Source: Flavobacteriales bacterium | Lineage (GTDB): Bacteria; Bacteroidota; Bacteroidia; Flavobacteriales_F; PHOS-HE28 | Assembly: GCA_020635725.1 (NCBI GenBank) | Contig: JACJZF010000003.1 | Span: 124,001-188,000 of the forward strand | Reading direction: 5' to 3' | Length of the DNA: 64,000 nucleotides | Part shown: piece after piece, positions 8,670-18,812 of the stretch | How the letters are laid out: each line of letters starts with the position of its first letter | Position numbering within the stretch: position 1 is the stretch's first letter | Position numbers and translations under genes: made by a program | The notes under the pieces: model-generated | What the model was told of the DNA's origin: nothing | What the model saw: the letters and a program-made list of their open reading frames with translations, nothing else | Database searches by the model: none

Positions 8670-9221
8670 ATGCCGGAAACCTACCCGAGACCCACCCTGT
8701 TGCGGCCCGAGGCGGGCGTCAAGCGATTTATCGGAGTCTTCTCGTCCATCGTTTTCGTAGCGGTGGTGGTGCTGAACCGAGTGCAGGTGCCCGCTCCGGA
8801 AGGCATGGATGTGCATCTCTTCGCGCGCATCAACGCGGTGCTGAACTCGCTGGTGAGCCTGCTTCTGATTGCTGGCCTATTCACCGCGCGCGCCGGTCGC
8901 TGGGTAGCGCATCGCGGGGTCATGCTGGCCGCCATGGCCCTCTCCTTGCTCTTCCTGGTCTCGTACATCCTCCATCACCTGTTCGCGGGCGAGACCATCT
9001 ATGGCGGCACGGGTGTGGCGAAGGTGCTCTACTACATCATCCTTTTCTCGCACATCGTGCTGGCGGCCACCTCGCTGCCTTTCATCCTGTTCACGGCCTA
9101 CAGAGGGCTTTCCGGTCGCTACGCGGAGCACCGCAAGCTGGCGCGACGCGTTTGGCCGGTATGGCTCTACGTGAGCGTGAGCGGCGTCGTGGTCTATTTC
9201 CTCATCTCGCCGTACTACTGA
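8670..9221 (+). CDS. DUF420 family membrane protein
   Basis: 183 residues with four to five helices. It carries the conserved histidines of the DUF420 family in LVSYILHHLFAG near residue 105 and IILFSHIVLAATSLPF near 125, and EHRKLARRVWPVWLYVSVSGVVVYF at the C-terminus. The family is nearly always next to SCO1 and oxidase genes (CtaM-like in Firmicutes), and a role in oxidase assembly is generally supposed. Starts 11 bases after the SCO1 stop, so it is in the same operon. Confidence 0.88.
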   Translation: MPETYPRPTLLRPEAGVKRFIGVFSSIVFVAVVVLNRVQVPAPEGMDVHLFARINAVLNSLVSLLLIAGLFTARAGRWVAHRGVMLAAMALSLLFLVSYILHHLFAGETIYGGTGVAKVLYYIILFSHIVLAATSLPFILFTAYRGLSGRYAEHRKLARRVWPVWLYVSVSGVVVYFLISPYY

Positions 9222-9317
9222 GGCTTTTGTCGTGCCCAGCCCGGCCTTGATACCGGTTTTGGATGGGGCGGTCAAACGGATGCACCACGGATCGGGGCGC
9301 CGGTTACTTTTACCTCG

Positions 9318-9575
9318 ATGAAGCGCCTCTGGCTTCCCTTACTCGCCTTGGTCCTCCTCGCGCTGCCCATGGACCTGTGGGCGCAAGGCTGCGCCATGTG
9401 CAAGGCCGTTGCGCAGAACGAGGGCTCGGGAGTCTTCGGCGGTGAGCAATCCATCGGACGTGGGCTCAACCGCGGCATCCTGTACCTGATGGCCGTGCCT
9501 TACGCGCTGCTTTTCCTGCTCTTCCGCAAGCGCATCGTGGGCTTCTTCAAGGAGTTCGCCGGCGCACAGGGCTGA
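9318..9575 (+). CDS. Small CxxC membrane protein at the end of the oxidase cluster
   Basis: 85 residues: a signal-like first helix ending in WAQ, a CAMCK motif, a Gly/Ser-rich stretch, then a second helix (GILYLMAVPYALLFLLF) and a basic tail. Similar small proteins with C-x-x-C and a single following helix terminate the ctaB-cox3-cox4-SCO-DUF420 cluster in many Flavobacteria; their function is unknown, but a metal or redox role in oxidase assembly is plausible. A TACTTTTA at 9305-9312 resembles a -7 box and would give an almost leaderless transcript. Confidence 0.7.
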   Translation: MKRLWLPLLALVLLALPMDLWAQGCAMCKAVAQNEGSGVFGGEQSIGRGLNRGILYLMAVPYALLFLLFRKRIVGFFKEFAGAQG

Positions 9576-9598
9576 GTCTCGGTCTCTATCACCTCGCT

Positions 9599-9606
9599 TA
9601 CATTCG
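9599..9606 (+). promoter_or_regulatory. Bacteroidota-type -7 element for the SAM riboswitch transcript
   Basis: TACATTCG matches TAnnTTCG and lies 36-48 bases before the first riboswitch helix, predicting transcription start near 9613. Confidence 0.45.
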
Positions 9607-9644
9607 CCCCGCGTTCTTTCCGTCATTCCGGTCACCGAACCGGG

Positions 9645-9757
9645 AGCTTATCCAGAAAGGCGGAGGGACTGGCCCTGCGAAGCCTTGGCAACCGTCCGGT
9701 GGGCAACCATCGGGTAGGTGCTAAATCCAGTCCGCCATGCGGCGGAGAAGATGAGCC
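9645..9757 (+). promoter_or_regulatory. SAM-I (S-box) riboswitch
   Basis: The region contains the S-box core in order: CTTATCCAGAAAGG, GGAGGGACTGGCCC, GAAGCCTTGGCAACC, GGTGCTAAATCCAG and the closing GATGAG. The arrangement matches the four-way junction of SAM-I, with P1 formed by the outer segments. It precedes a terminator and the methionine synthase gene at 9938, so high S-adenosylmethionine should stop transcription. The order and conservation of the motifs make this a strong call; exact helix boundaries were assigned by eye. Confidence 0.93.
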
Positions 9758-9788
9758 GTGATCAGGAAACAGTGCCTCGTGCAATGAT

Positions 9789-9823
9789 GCCTCATCCGGA
9801 CCATCGGGTGGGGCTTTCTTTTT
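9789..9823 (+). terminator. Riboswitch-linked intrinsic terminator
   Basis: Nine-bp stem (9789-9797 with 9806-9814, three G-T pairs) with an 8-nt loop, followed directly by TTTCTTTTT. It lies 32 bases after the aptamer and is the expected expression platform for the SAM-I element. Confidence 0.85.
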
Positions 9824-9835
9824 GGATGAAGCGGG

Positions 9836-9906
9836 AGAAGTGAAGAAGAGAGGAGGCAAAGAGGTGAAGACGACTTCCTCACTTATTCTCTTCTTCACCT
9901 CTCAAA
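9836..9906 (+). repeat. Inverted pair of GAGGTGAAGA-type repeats in the metH leader
   Basis: A purine-rich copy (9836-9870, containing GAGGTGAAGA) faces a pyrimidine-rich copy (9871-9906, containing TCTTCACCTC), making a large imperfect hairpin between the riboswitch terminator and the metH start codon. The same 10-mer, with similar surrounding AG/CT-rich sequence, recurs twice inside mfd (63117-63165 and 63293-63379), so this is a dispersed repeat family. Confidence 0.7.
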
Positions 9907-9937
9907 GCGACCGGAAAGCACGCACATACGCGCACTG

Positions 9938-10939
9938 ATGACCCCATTAGAACACATAGCCCAACAACGCATTCTCGTCCTTGACGGCGCCATGGGCACC
10001 ATGATCCAACGCCTCGGCCTCACCGAGGAGGACTTCCATCCCAAGGGCATGGAGGACCACAAGGTCCTGCTCAAGGGCAACAACGAACTGCTCTCGCTCT
10101 CGCGGCCCGATGCCATCCGCACCATCCACGAACAATACCTCGCGGCCGGCGCCGACATCGTGGAGACCAACACCTTCTCCGCCACCAGCATCGCGCAAGC
10201 GGAGCATGAGTGCAGCCACCTGGCGCGCGAGATGAACCTCGCCTCGGCACGACTGGCCAAGGAGGCGTGCGCGAAGTACACCGCCATGGACCCGAGCAAA
10301 CCGCGCTTCGTGGCCGGCGCCATCGGGCCGATGAACAAGACCGCATCGCTCAGTCCCGACGTGAACGACCCCGGCTTCCGCGCTGTCACCTTCGATCAGC
10401 TCGTGGCCGCCTATACCGAGCAGGTGGAGGCGTTGCTCGACGGTGGCGTGGACATCCTGCTGGTGGAGACCATCTTCGACACGCTCAATGCGAAAGCCGC
10501 GTTCTACGCGATCGATGAAGTTTTCGAAGAGCGCAACACGCGAGTTCCATTGATGTGCAGCGTCACCATCACCGATGCCAGCGGGCGCACCCTCAGCGGC
10601 CAGACCATCGAAGCCTTCCTCATCAGCATGCAGCATGTGCCGCTCTTCAGCATGGGCCTCAACTGCGCGCTGGGCGCGGCCCAGATGCGGCCCTACCTGG
10701 AGGTGATCGCCGAACAGAGCCCCTGCCGCGTGAGCATCTACCCCAACGCCGGCCTACCCGACCAGATGGGCGAGTACCGCGAAACGCCCGAGGTCACCGC
10801 ACGCCTCGTGGGCGAGTTCATGGCCAACGGCTGGGTGAACGTGGTGGGCGGGTGTTGTGGCACCACGCCGGAGCATATCGCGGCATTGGCGAAGGAGGCA
10901 GCGAAGCACGAACCGCGCAAGGAGCCCGCGCTCGTCTGA
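9938..10939 (+). CDS. metH: Methionine synthase, homocysteine-binding module (split MetH, part 1)
   Basis: 333 residues corresponding to the N-terminal domain of cobalamin-dependent MetH. The barrel begins with RILVLDGAMGTMIQ, contains ADIVETNTFSATS, and has the zinc-binding cysteines in GLNCALGA near residue 245 and GGCCGTTPEHI near 307. It binds and activates homocysteine through zinc. In Bacteroidota MetH is often encoded by two genes, this one and a larger one with the pterin, B12 and activation domains, here at 11991. A SAM-I riboswitch and terminator lie upstream, so expression should respond to S-adenosylmethionine. The usual close spacing of the two genes is broken by about 1 kb here. 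Confidence 0.94.
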   Translation: MTPLEHIAQQRILVLDGAMGTMIQRLGLTEEDFHPKGMEDHKVLLKGNNELLSLSRPDAIRTIHEQYLAAGADIVETNTFSATSIAQAEHECSHLAREMNLASARLAKEACAKYTAMDPSKPRFVAGAIGPMNKTASLSPDVNDPGFRAVTFDQLVAAYTEQVEALLDGGVDILLVETIFDTLNAKAAFYAIDEVFEERNTRVPLMCSVTITDASGRTLSGQTIEAFLISMQHVPLFSMGLNCALGAAQMRPYLEVIAEQSPCRVSIYPNAGLPDQMGEYRETPEVTARLVGEFMANGWVNVVGGCCGTTPEHIAALAKEAAKHEPRKEPALV

Positions 10940-10942
10940 ATT

Positions 10943-11053
10943 GAACCGCGACGACGCAACGACGCGACGATAACGCAACGCATGAAAGTGAACTTCTCGA
11001 TCACAGCGCATTCGAACGTCGCGCATCCGTTGCGTCGTCGCGTCGTTGCGGTT
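10943..11053. repeat. Long inverted repeat of CGACGACGCAACG-type sequence
   Basis: Left arm 10943-10980 and right arm 11028-11053 are near-perfect reverse complements (AACCGC, AACGACGCGACG and ACGCAACG blocks match; the left arm has two small extra blocks). The 47-base centre is not repetitive. It lies between the two metH genes and looks like a miniature inverted-repeat element. Confidence 0.65.
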
Positions 11054-11057
11054 AGTT

Positions 11058-11160
11058 GTTCTTTGGGCGTGCCCCCTCGCAAAGCCTCAGGGTCGCGCTT
11101 TCCGCTGTACTCCTCGCTCGTTCCTCGCTGCGGGGTGCCGCTCCAATCGCTCACGCGAAT
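11058..11160. repeat. Repeat-like noncoding stretch
   Basis: The 103 bases before the secreted-protein gene have no credible reading frame. They contain the partly self-complementary blocks GGGCGTGCCCCCTCGC and GCGGGGTGCCGCTCC and look like a dispersed noncoding element. Family membership cannot be shown from one copy in this window. Confidence 0.3.
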
Positions 11161-11197
11161 GACGCACTTGCGCCGTGGCTTGTGCCGTTCTCCTTTT

Positions 11198-11920
11198 ATG
11201 ACGACACTTCGGTTTGCGTTGACCGCACTGCTCATGCAGTTGTCTGTTCACTCCTTCGGTCAGAAGAAGGACGAGATGACGGTCGTATTCGATGTAACGG
11301 CTTCACCGGATTCGACCATGTCTCATCTAGGGATTGAGATCAACACTGACAATGCACGAGAGAACAAGATCCGAGGTGAACGGAAAGCTCAAACCTCAAC
11401 CGGAATAGGAGAGTGGCGTTCTGTGAAAATGAAGCTCTCAAGATCAGCCTTCGAAGGCCGGTCAGTGACCATAAGCGCCTTCACCGACCCGTTGGAGTGT
11501 ATGGCGCTCTATCTCGACACCGGTGTTGTGCTGAACGATGGACAGCACTATTCCATCCGCTTGGTTAGGGACGAGGCGCAATGGCAGGCACGCAAGACTC
11601 GTGCATCAATAGTGTTGGCATTTCCTCGAGAGATCGGGGGTATTGACACCTCGCTTTCGAAGATGATGCTTCGGACCGCTGAAGTCGAGGTTTTTAGTAC
11701 GGATGTTGAAACGGTCCGAGCCGATAGTGCCTTGGTCACGTTCGACATTAGTGAGGATTGTGCGGTAGAGTCACGCAGGGTAAGCGTACCATTTGCTCAG
11801 CTCCGTTCTCCATTGGCCGAGCAGAGCTTCGAGTTGCTTCAAGACAACATTCGGAGATGGAACACGCGCTGTGCTCCTATGAAGGATGTTCAGCAGTGGA
11901 TCTATTTGAAGCAACGTTGA
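11198..11920 (+). CDS. Secreted protein of unknown function between the two metH genes
   Basis: 240 residues from the ATG at 11198, which gives a good signal peptide (MTTLRFALTALLMQLSVHSFGQ); a longer in-frame opening upstream runs through the inverted repeat and is not credible. The mature part has mixed beta-type sequence with no motif I recognise; a pair of cysteines (DCAVES and RCAPM) lies in the last third. Base composition is visibly lower in GC than the flanking metH genes, and repeat elements lie on both sides, so it was probably inserted into the metH pair. No function proposed. Confidence 0.6.
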   Translation: MTTLRFALTALLMQLSVHSFGQKKDEMTVVFDVTASPDSTMSHLGIEINTDNARENKIRGERKAQTSTGIGEWRSVKMKLSRSAFEGRSVTISAFTDPLECMALYLDTGVVLNDGQHYSIRLVRDEAQWQARKTRASIVLAFPREIGGIDTSLSKMMLRTAEVEVFSTDVETVRADSALVTFDISEDCAVESRRVSVPFAQLRSPLAEQSFELLQDNIRRWNTRCAPMKDVQQWIYLKQR

Positions 11921-11947
11921 CTTCAGCCATGATCACGATCCATGCAT

Positions 11948-11981
11948 TTCTCCGCGCTCTCTGCGCCTCTGCGGTGAACCC
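11948..11981. repeat. Copy of the CTCTGCG...CTCTGCGGTGAA dispersed repeat
   Basis: The block containing CTCCGCGCTCTCTGCG and CCTCTGCGGTGAAC just before the second metH gene resembles a short repeat found scattered in many unrelated bacterial genomes (its reverse strand reads as TAEAQRAR in one frame). Recognition rests on memory of that family; only one copy is seen here. Confidence 0.45.
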
Positions 11982-11990
11982 GCATATAAA

Positions 11991-14792
<2,802 letters not shown>

Positions 14793-14881
14793 CGCTGATC
14801 GCACGGTTCTCCAGGGGCTGGCGCGTAGTGCATGCCCCCTGAACCTTCCCTGGCCCCTTGCCGTATGAAACGGCTGTGAAA

Positions 14882-16105
14882 ATGGACCGCTCTCTCCCTG
14901 CGGTGATCCTCGCCCTTGTCGTCGGTCCCCTTTGGGGGCAATCGTCCGCGCCCCTGACGCAGGACAATGGCGACTGCACGGGCGCCATCGTCATCACCGA
15001 TTCGGTCTTCCATCAGGCACAGGCCGTGCGGGGCTTCGGCAACAAGCTCGAGATCAAGGAGAATCCGAGCGACCACAAGCAGTGGCTAGAGCGCGAGCAC
15101 CACACGACTTGGTATAAGTTCCGCAGTCCGGCGACCACCACGCTCACCTTCGACATCATTCCGGATAACATCGAAGATGACATCGATTTCCTCGTGTTCG
15201 AGGGAGCGGTCCCGGGCATCTGCGACAAGGTGGCCACCAAGGCGGTGGTCCCCATCCGCAGCAACATCTCGCGCAACGACAAGTCCAACCGCTCGATCTG
15301 CGGCCTCCGGAAGGATGCGCCCGAGGACTTCGTGCGTAGCGGCGTGGGCAGCAGCTTCAGCCGGGCCTTGGAAGTGCAGCAAGGCGACCTCTTCTACCTG
15401 GTGGTCGACTATCAGGACCGTCCGCTCGCGGGATACACCATCCGCTTCCATTACGACCCGCCCATCCCCGTGGAACCGGAGGAGCCGAAGAAGCAGAAGC
15501 AGCAGCTGCGGATAACCGTGGTGGACGCGAAGACGAACAAGCCGATCGACGCGAACCTCACGATCGATGGCATGCGCTTCAGCGAGGTGGTAGAGGCCAA
15601 AGGGGCTACGAGCTACACCTTCGAGATGGACATGTACCGCAACCTGAAGATCGGGTGCGTGCGACAGGGCTACATGTTCCAGACGGTGCGCGTGAAGGGG
15701 AATACCGAGCCGGAGGTGAACGTGGAGGTGCGCATGACGCCGATCGGAGCGGGGGAGCGCGTCGTGCTCGACGATATCCGCTTCGTGGGCAACGAGGACA
15801 AGGTGATGCGCCAGTCGGAAGCGAGCCTGTTGCTGCTCCTGCGCTTCATGCAGACGAACCCCAAGGTGCGCATCGAGGTGGAGGGGCACGTGAACGGACC
15901 GACATTCAAGAACAAGAAGGAGTTCATCGACTTGAGCACGGCACGCGCCAAGGCGGTGTATGATTTCCTGCTCGTGAACGAGGTGGAGCCGGAGCGCATG
16001 TCGTACGTGGGCATCGGCAACGCGCAGATGCTCTATCCCAGCCCGAAGAACAAGGAGGAGAGCGAGGCGAACCGCCGCGTAGAGATCAAGGTGCTGGGCA
16101 ACTAG
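14882..16105 (+). CDS. OmpA-family outer-membrane/peptidoglycan-associated protein
   Basis: 407 residues from the ATG at 14882 (a GTG two codons earlier is also possible), with a signal peptide ending in LWGQS. Residues about 25-190 resemble the beta-sandwich found in many Bacteroidota surface proteins (DNGDCTGAIVITDS, then TTWYKFRSP). A carboxypeptidase-regulatory-like segment follows (KPIDANLTIDGM). The last 110 residues are an OmpA domain: LLLLLRFMQTNPKVRIEVEG, then LSTARAKAVYDFLL and EANRRVEIKVLGN, which bind peptidoglycan. It probably links the outer membrane to the cell wall. It follows metH in the same direction after 89 bases and is not obviously related to it. Confidence 0.85.
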   Translation: MDRSLPAVILALVVGPLWGQSSAPLTQDNGDCTGAIVITDSVFHQAQAVRGFGNKLEIKENPSDHKQWLEREHHTTWYKFRSPATTTLTFDIIPDNIEDDIDFLVFEGAVPGICDKVATKAVVPIRSNISRNDKSNRSICGLRKDAPEDFVRSGVGSSFSRALEVQQGDLFYLVVDYQDRPLAGYTIRFHYDPPIPVEPEEPKKQKQQLRITVVDAKTNKPIDANLTIDGMRFSEVVEAKGATSYTFEMDMYRNLKIGCVRQGYMFQTVRVKGNTEPEVNVEVRMTPIGAGERVVLDDIRFVGNEDKVMRQSEASLLLLLRFMQTNPKVRIEVEGHVNGPTFKNKKEFIDLSTARAKAVYDFLLVNEVEPERMSYVGIGNAQMLYPSPKNKEESEANRRVEIKVLGN

Positions 16106-16168
16106 CGACCATCCGCGCACGCCTCCCACCGTTCATCAAATACGACCCGCCCCCCCGGGAGGGCCCGA

Positions 16169-16176
16169 TACTTTTG
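16169..16176 (+). promoter_or_regulatory. Bacteroidota-type -7 element upstream of the TolC-like gene
   Basis: TACTTTTG is an exact TAnnTTTG match, 26 bases before the ATG at 16202. A GC-rich inverted stretch lies immediately upstream. Confidence 0.5.
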
Positions 16177-16201
16177 GTCCAAGCCCGCATTGGCGGGTGT
16201 C

Positions 16202-17626
16202 ATGACCATGCGACCGATCCTTCTTGCCGTCCTGCTCGCCAGCGCGGGCACGGCCCTGGCCCAGCAGCAATGGACACTCGAGCAGTGCGTGAAGCGCGCC
16301 GAGGAACGCAACCTCGCGGTATTGAACGCCAGCCTGAGCGCCGAGCTCGCCGACAAGACCCACGAGCAGGCCTATTGGTCGCTTGCGCCCGACCTGAACG
16401 GAGCCGCCACCCACGGTTACAACTATGGGCGCGTGGTGGACCGCTTCACCAACACCTTCGCCACGGACCGGGTGCGCACCAACAACTTCTACCTCAGCAG
16501 CACGCTCAGCCTCTTTGAAGGACTGCGCAAGCAGGGCACCATCCGTCGGACGGAGCTCGATGCGAAAGCCGCGCTACTGGGGGTGGAAGCCGCGCGCAAC
16601 CAGGCCCGGCTGGAGGTGGTGCAGGCCTTTTTGGATGTGCTCTCCCTGCGCGAACGCCTCGCTGCCGCAGAAGCGCAGGTGGCCAGTACGCGCGAGCAGA
16701 TCGTGCGCACAGAAGCCTTGGTGGAGGCCGGTCGACTCGCGCAAGCGGACCTGCTCACGATCCAATCTCAGCTCGCCCAAGAGGAGTACACGGCCACCGA
16801 CCTGGCCAATCAGGCCGATCAGCGCATGCTCGCCCTGGGCCGCGCGCTGCAGCTGGAGCCGCAGGAGATGCTGAGCTTCGACATCGTGTCGCCCGCCATC
16901 ACGGCATTACGCGTCACCGAGCCCACGGCCGACCCGCAGGACGTGCTCGGCAATGTGCTGCGGACCAATCCCTCGTTCGCGCAGGCCGAGACGCAGATGG
17001 CCAGCGCCGAGCGGTCGGTCTCGGTGGCTCGCTCCGGCATCATGCCCTCGCTCACCCTGAACGGCTCATTGGGCACGGGATACAGCGGACGCGATTTCCG
17101 CGTGGTCGGCGAGCCCGTCATCGGCGATCCCATCCTCATCGGCGCCACGCAGGGCGGTGAGGCTGTGTACGCCCCCAGCCTCGATTACAACACGGAGCTC
17201 GTTCCCTTCTCCGAGCAGCTCGACCAGAACCTCAACGAGAGCGTCATCTTCACCCTGAGCGTGCCGCTCTTCAATAACATGCAGAACCGGCTGGCGATCG
17301 ACCAGGCGCGCGTGCGGCATGAGCAGGCGCGCAACAACGTGCATGGCGTTCGCAACGACCTGCAACGGAACGTGCTGGACGCGATCGTGGCGCAGCGCTC
17401 CGGCTACCGGCAGTTCGTGGCCGCGCAGAAAGCACTGGAGGCGGCCACCCTCAACCAGACCTTCGCGCAGGAGCGATTCGCGCAAGGCGTCATCACCGGC
17501 ATCGAGCTCACCACCGTGAAGGCTGCGTCCAACAAGGCTACCGCTGACATGATCGCCGCGAAGTACCAGTACCTGATGGCCACCAAGTATCTCGAGATCC
17601 TGCAAGGGCTGCCTGTTACTTTGTAG
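16202..17626 (+). CDS. TolC-family outer-membrane efflux/secretion channel
   Basis: 474 residues beginning at ATG 16202, with a signal peptide (RPILLAVLLASAGTALAQQ). The mature start, WTLEQCVKRAEERN, is the classic beginning of outer-membrane efflux proteins, and two long coiled-coil repeats follow (LGVEAARNQARLEVVQAFLDVL near residue 140 and IDQARVRHEQARNNVHGVRNDL near residue 365). It forms a trimeric channel across outer membrane and periplasm. No membrane-fusion or RND pump gene is adjacent, so its partner must be encoded elsewhere. Only two bases separate its stop from the tsaB start. Confidence 0.9.
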   Translation: MTMRPILLAVLLASAGTALAQQQWTLEQCVKRAEERNLAVLNASLSAELADKTHEQAYWSLAPDLNGAATHGYNYGRVVDRFTNTFATDRVRTNNFYLSSTLSLFEGLRKQGTIRRTELDAKAALLGVEAARNQARLEVVQAFLDVLSLRERLAAAEAQVASTREQIVRTEALVEAGRLAQADLLTIQSQLAQEEYTATDLANQADQRMLALGRALQLEPQEMLSFDIVSPAITALRVTEPTADPQDVLGNVLRTNPSFAQAETQMASAERSVSVARSGIMPSLTLNGSLGTGYSGRDFRVVGEPVIGDPILIGATQGGEAVYAPSLDYNTELVPFSEQLDQNLNESVIFTLSVPLFNNMQNRLAIDQARVRHEQARNNVHGVRNDLQRNVLDAIVAQRSGYRQFVAAQKALEAATLNQTFAQERFAQGVITGIELTTVKAASNKATADMIAAKYQYLMATKYLEILQGLPVTL

Positions 17627-17628
17627 GC

Positions 17629-18303
17629 ATGGCGCTCATCCTGGCGATCGAGACCTCCACGCGGCTCTGCAGCGTGGCCATCGGTGGCGCAGAACAGGTG
17701 CTCGCGGAGCGCAATGTGGAGAGCGAGCGCATGGAGCACGCGGAGAAAGTGAACGTGCTGGTCGCGGAGGTCCTAGCGGAGAGCGGAGTGGCGATGTCCG
17801 AGCTGCAGGCCGTGGCGGTGGGCATCGGGCCGGGCAGCTACACGGGACTCCGCATCGGGCTCAGCGCGGCGAAAGGCCTGTGCCACGCGTTGGGCGTGCC
17901 GATCATCGGCCTGAGCACGCTGGCGATCTTGTACGATGCGGCGGGCCTGCTCAGCGGCGAGGCGCGCCCGATGATCGATGCGCGGAGGATGGAGGTGTTC
18001 ACGCGCCGCTTCGCCGCCGATGGACGACCCTTATCGGAGGTGGAATCGGTGGTGCTCGATGATGCATGGGCGCGGATGGTGGGCGCCTGCACGGTCTTCG
18101 GCGATGGCGCGGACAAGGCCGCAGCCTTGTGGAAGACGCATCCGCGGATCGTGCACCAGCCCGGCATCAGGCCGCTCGCCGGTGCGATGCTGCCCGTGGC
18201 GGAGAAGCGCTTTGCCGCTGGCAGCTTCGATGACCTTGCCTACCTGGTGCCTGCCTACGGTAAGGATGCGCGCGTCACTCAGCCTGCCAAGCGCCAGGGC
18301 TGA
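17629..18303 (+). CDS. tsaB: tRNA threonylcarbamoyladenosine biosynthesis protein TsaB
   Basis: 224 residues of the ASKHA fold: LILAIETSTRLCSVAI at the N-terminus and AVAVGIGPGSYTGLRIGLSA near residue 62, the signature of TsaB (YeaZ). TsaB is an inactive paralogue of TsaD that scaffolds the TsaB-TsaD-TsaE complex making t6A37 in tRNAs that read ANN codons. The start codon directly follows the upstream tolC-like stop, and a TACTTTG at 17617-17623 could give a near-leaderless transcript. It ends seven bases from the convergent neighbour. Confidence 0.93.
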   Translation: MALILAIETSTRLCSVAIGGAEQVLAERNVESERMEHAEKVNVLVAEVLAESGVAMSELQAVAVGIGPGSYTGLRIGLSAAKGLCHALGVPIIGLSTLAILYDAAGLLSGEARPMIDARRMEVFTRRFAADGRPLSEVESVVLDDAWARMVGACTVFGDGADKAAALWKTHPRIVHQPGIRPLAGAMLPVAEKRFAAGSFDDLAYLVPAYGKDARVTQPAKRQG

Positions 18304-18309
18304 TCACGA

Positions 18310-18810
18310 TCAGAGTCCGGCCAGGATGGTGAGCAGCGCGATCATCGGCAGCTCGCCTTCCACCAGCAGCACGGCATCCGCCTTGTTCACGAATGGTCCC
18401 TCGCCCAAATGGACCACCTGCCCTTCCACTACATAGCCGCCGCGCCCTTTGTTGCATAGGGGCCCGTCGGCACGCGTCACCTTCGACCCATCGATCAGCA
18501 GCGCGCAATCGCCCTTGCTCGCGAAGGCGCCTTCGGCCCGGTAGAGCCGATTGCCCTCGAGCACATAGGCTGCAGGTCCCTTGCTGCCATGGCCGTTGCT
18601 TGATCGGTACACTTCGTTCTCGGTGAACACCCAGAGGCATGCGCCCATTTCACCGAAGGGCCCGCATGCCTGGTGGATCCGTCCGCCCTCGACGATGTAA
18701 GCGGCATCGCCAGGCGTGGCGAATGGCCCATACGCCCAGCGCACCACGGCGCGTTGCGCGATCGCGGGCGAGCCAAGGGCGCATAGCAGAAGGGCAAGAT
18801 GGATGCGCAT
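18310..18810 (-). CDS. Secreted protein made of about six 22-residue repeats
   Basis: 166 residues with a signal peptide (MRIHLALLLCALGSPAIA). The rest is a set of about six imperfect repeats of 21-23 residues with the pattern (E/D)GPFxxKGDAAYVVEGxxVxRA, for example YGPFATPGDAAYIVEGGRI, EGAFASKGDCALLIDGSKV and DGPLCNKGRGGYVVEGQVV. Such short Gly/aromatic repeats usually fold as stacked beta-hairpins or a propeller/solenoid. I do not recognise the family. It is immediately downstream of the YD-repeat-like gene at 18813 in the same direction, so the two are probably co-transcribed. Confidence 0.65.
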   Translation of the reverse strand: MRIHLALLLCALGSPAIAQRAVVRWAYGPFATPGDAAYIVEGGRIHQACGPFGEMGACLWVFTENEVYRSSNGHGSKGPAAYVLEGNRLYRAEGAFASKGDCALLIDGSKVTRADGPLCNKGRGGYVVEGQVVHLGEGPFVNKADAVLLVEGELPMIALLTILAGL

Positions 18811-18812
18811 GA

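Noticed and set aside
10982..11197. N-terminal extension of the secreted-protein gene between the metH halves
   Set aside because: The upstream in-frame stretch is encoded by the inverted repeat and the repeat-like DNA; the signal peptide begins at 11198.
11921..11990. A cobalamin riboswitch before the second metH gene
   Set aside because: Only about 70 bases are available, occupied by a repeat, and no B12-box sequence was visible.
14812..14841. Terminator after the second metH gene
   Set aside because: CAGGGGC and GCCCCCTG could pair, but the loop is long, the stem imperfect and no T-run follows.
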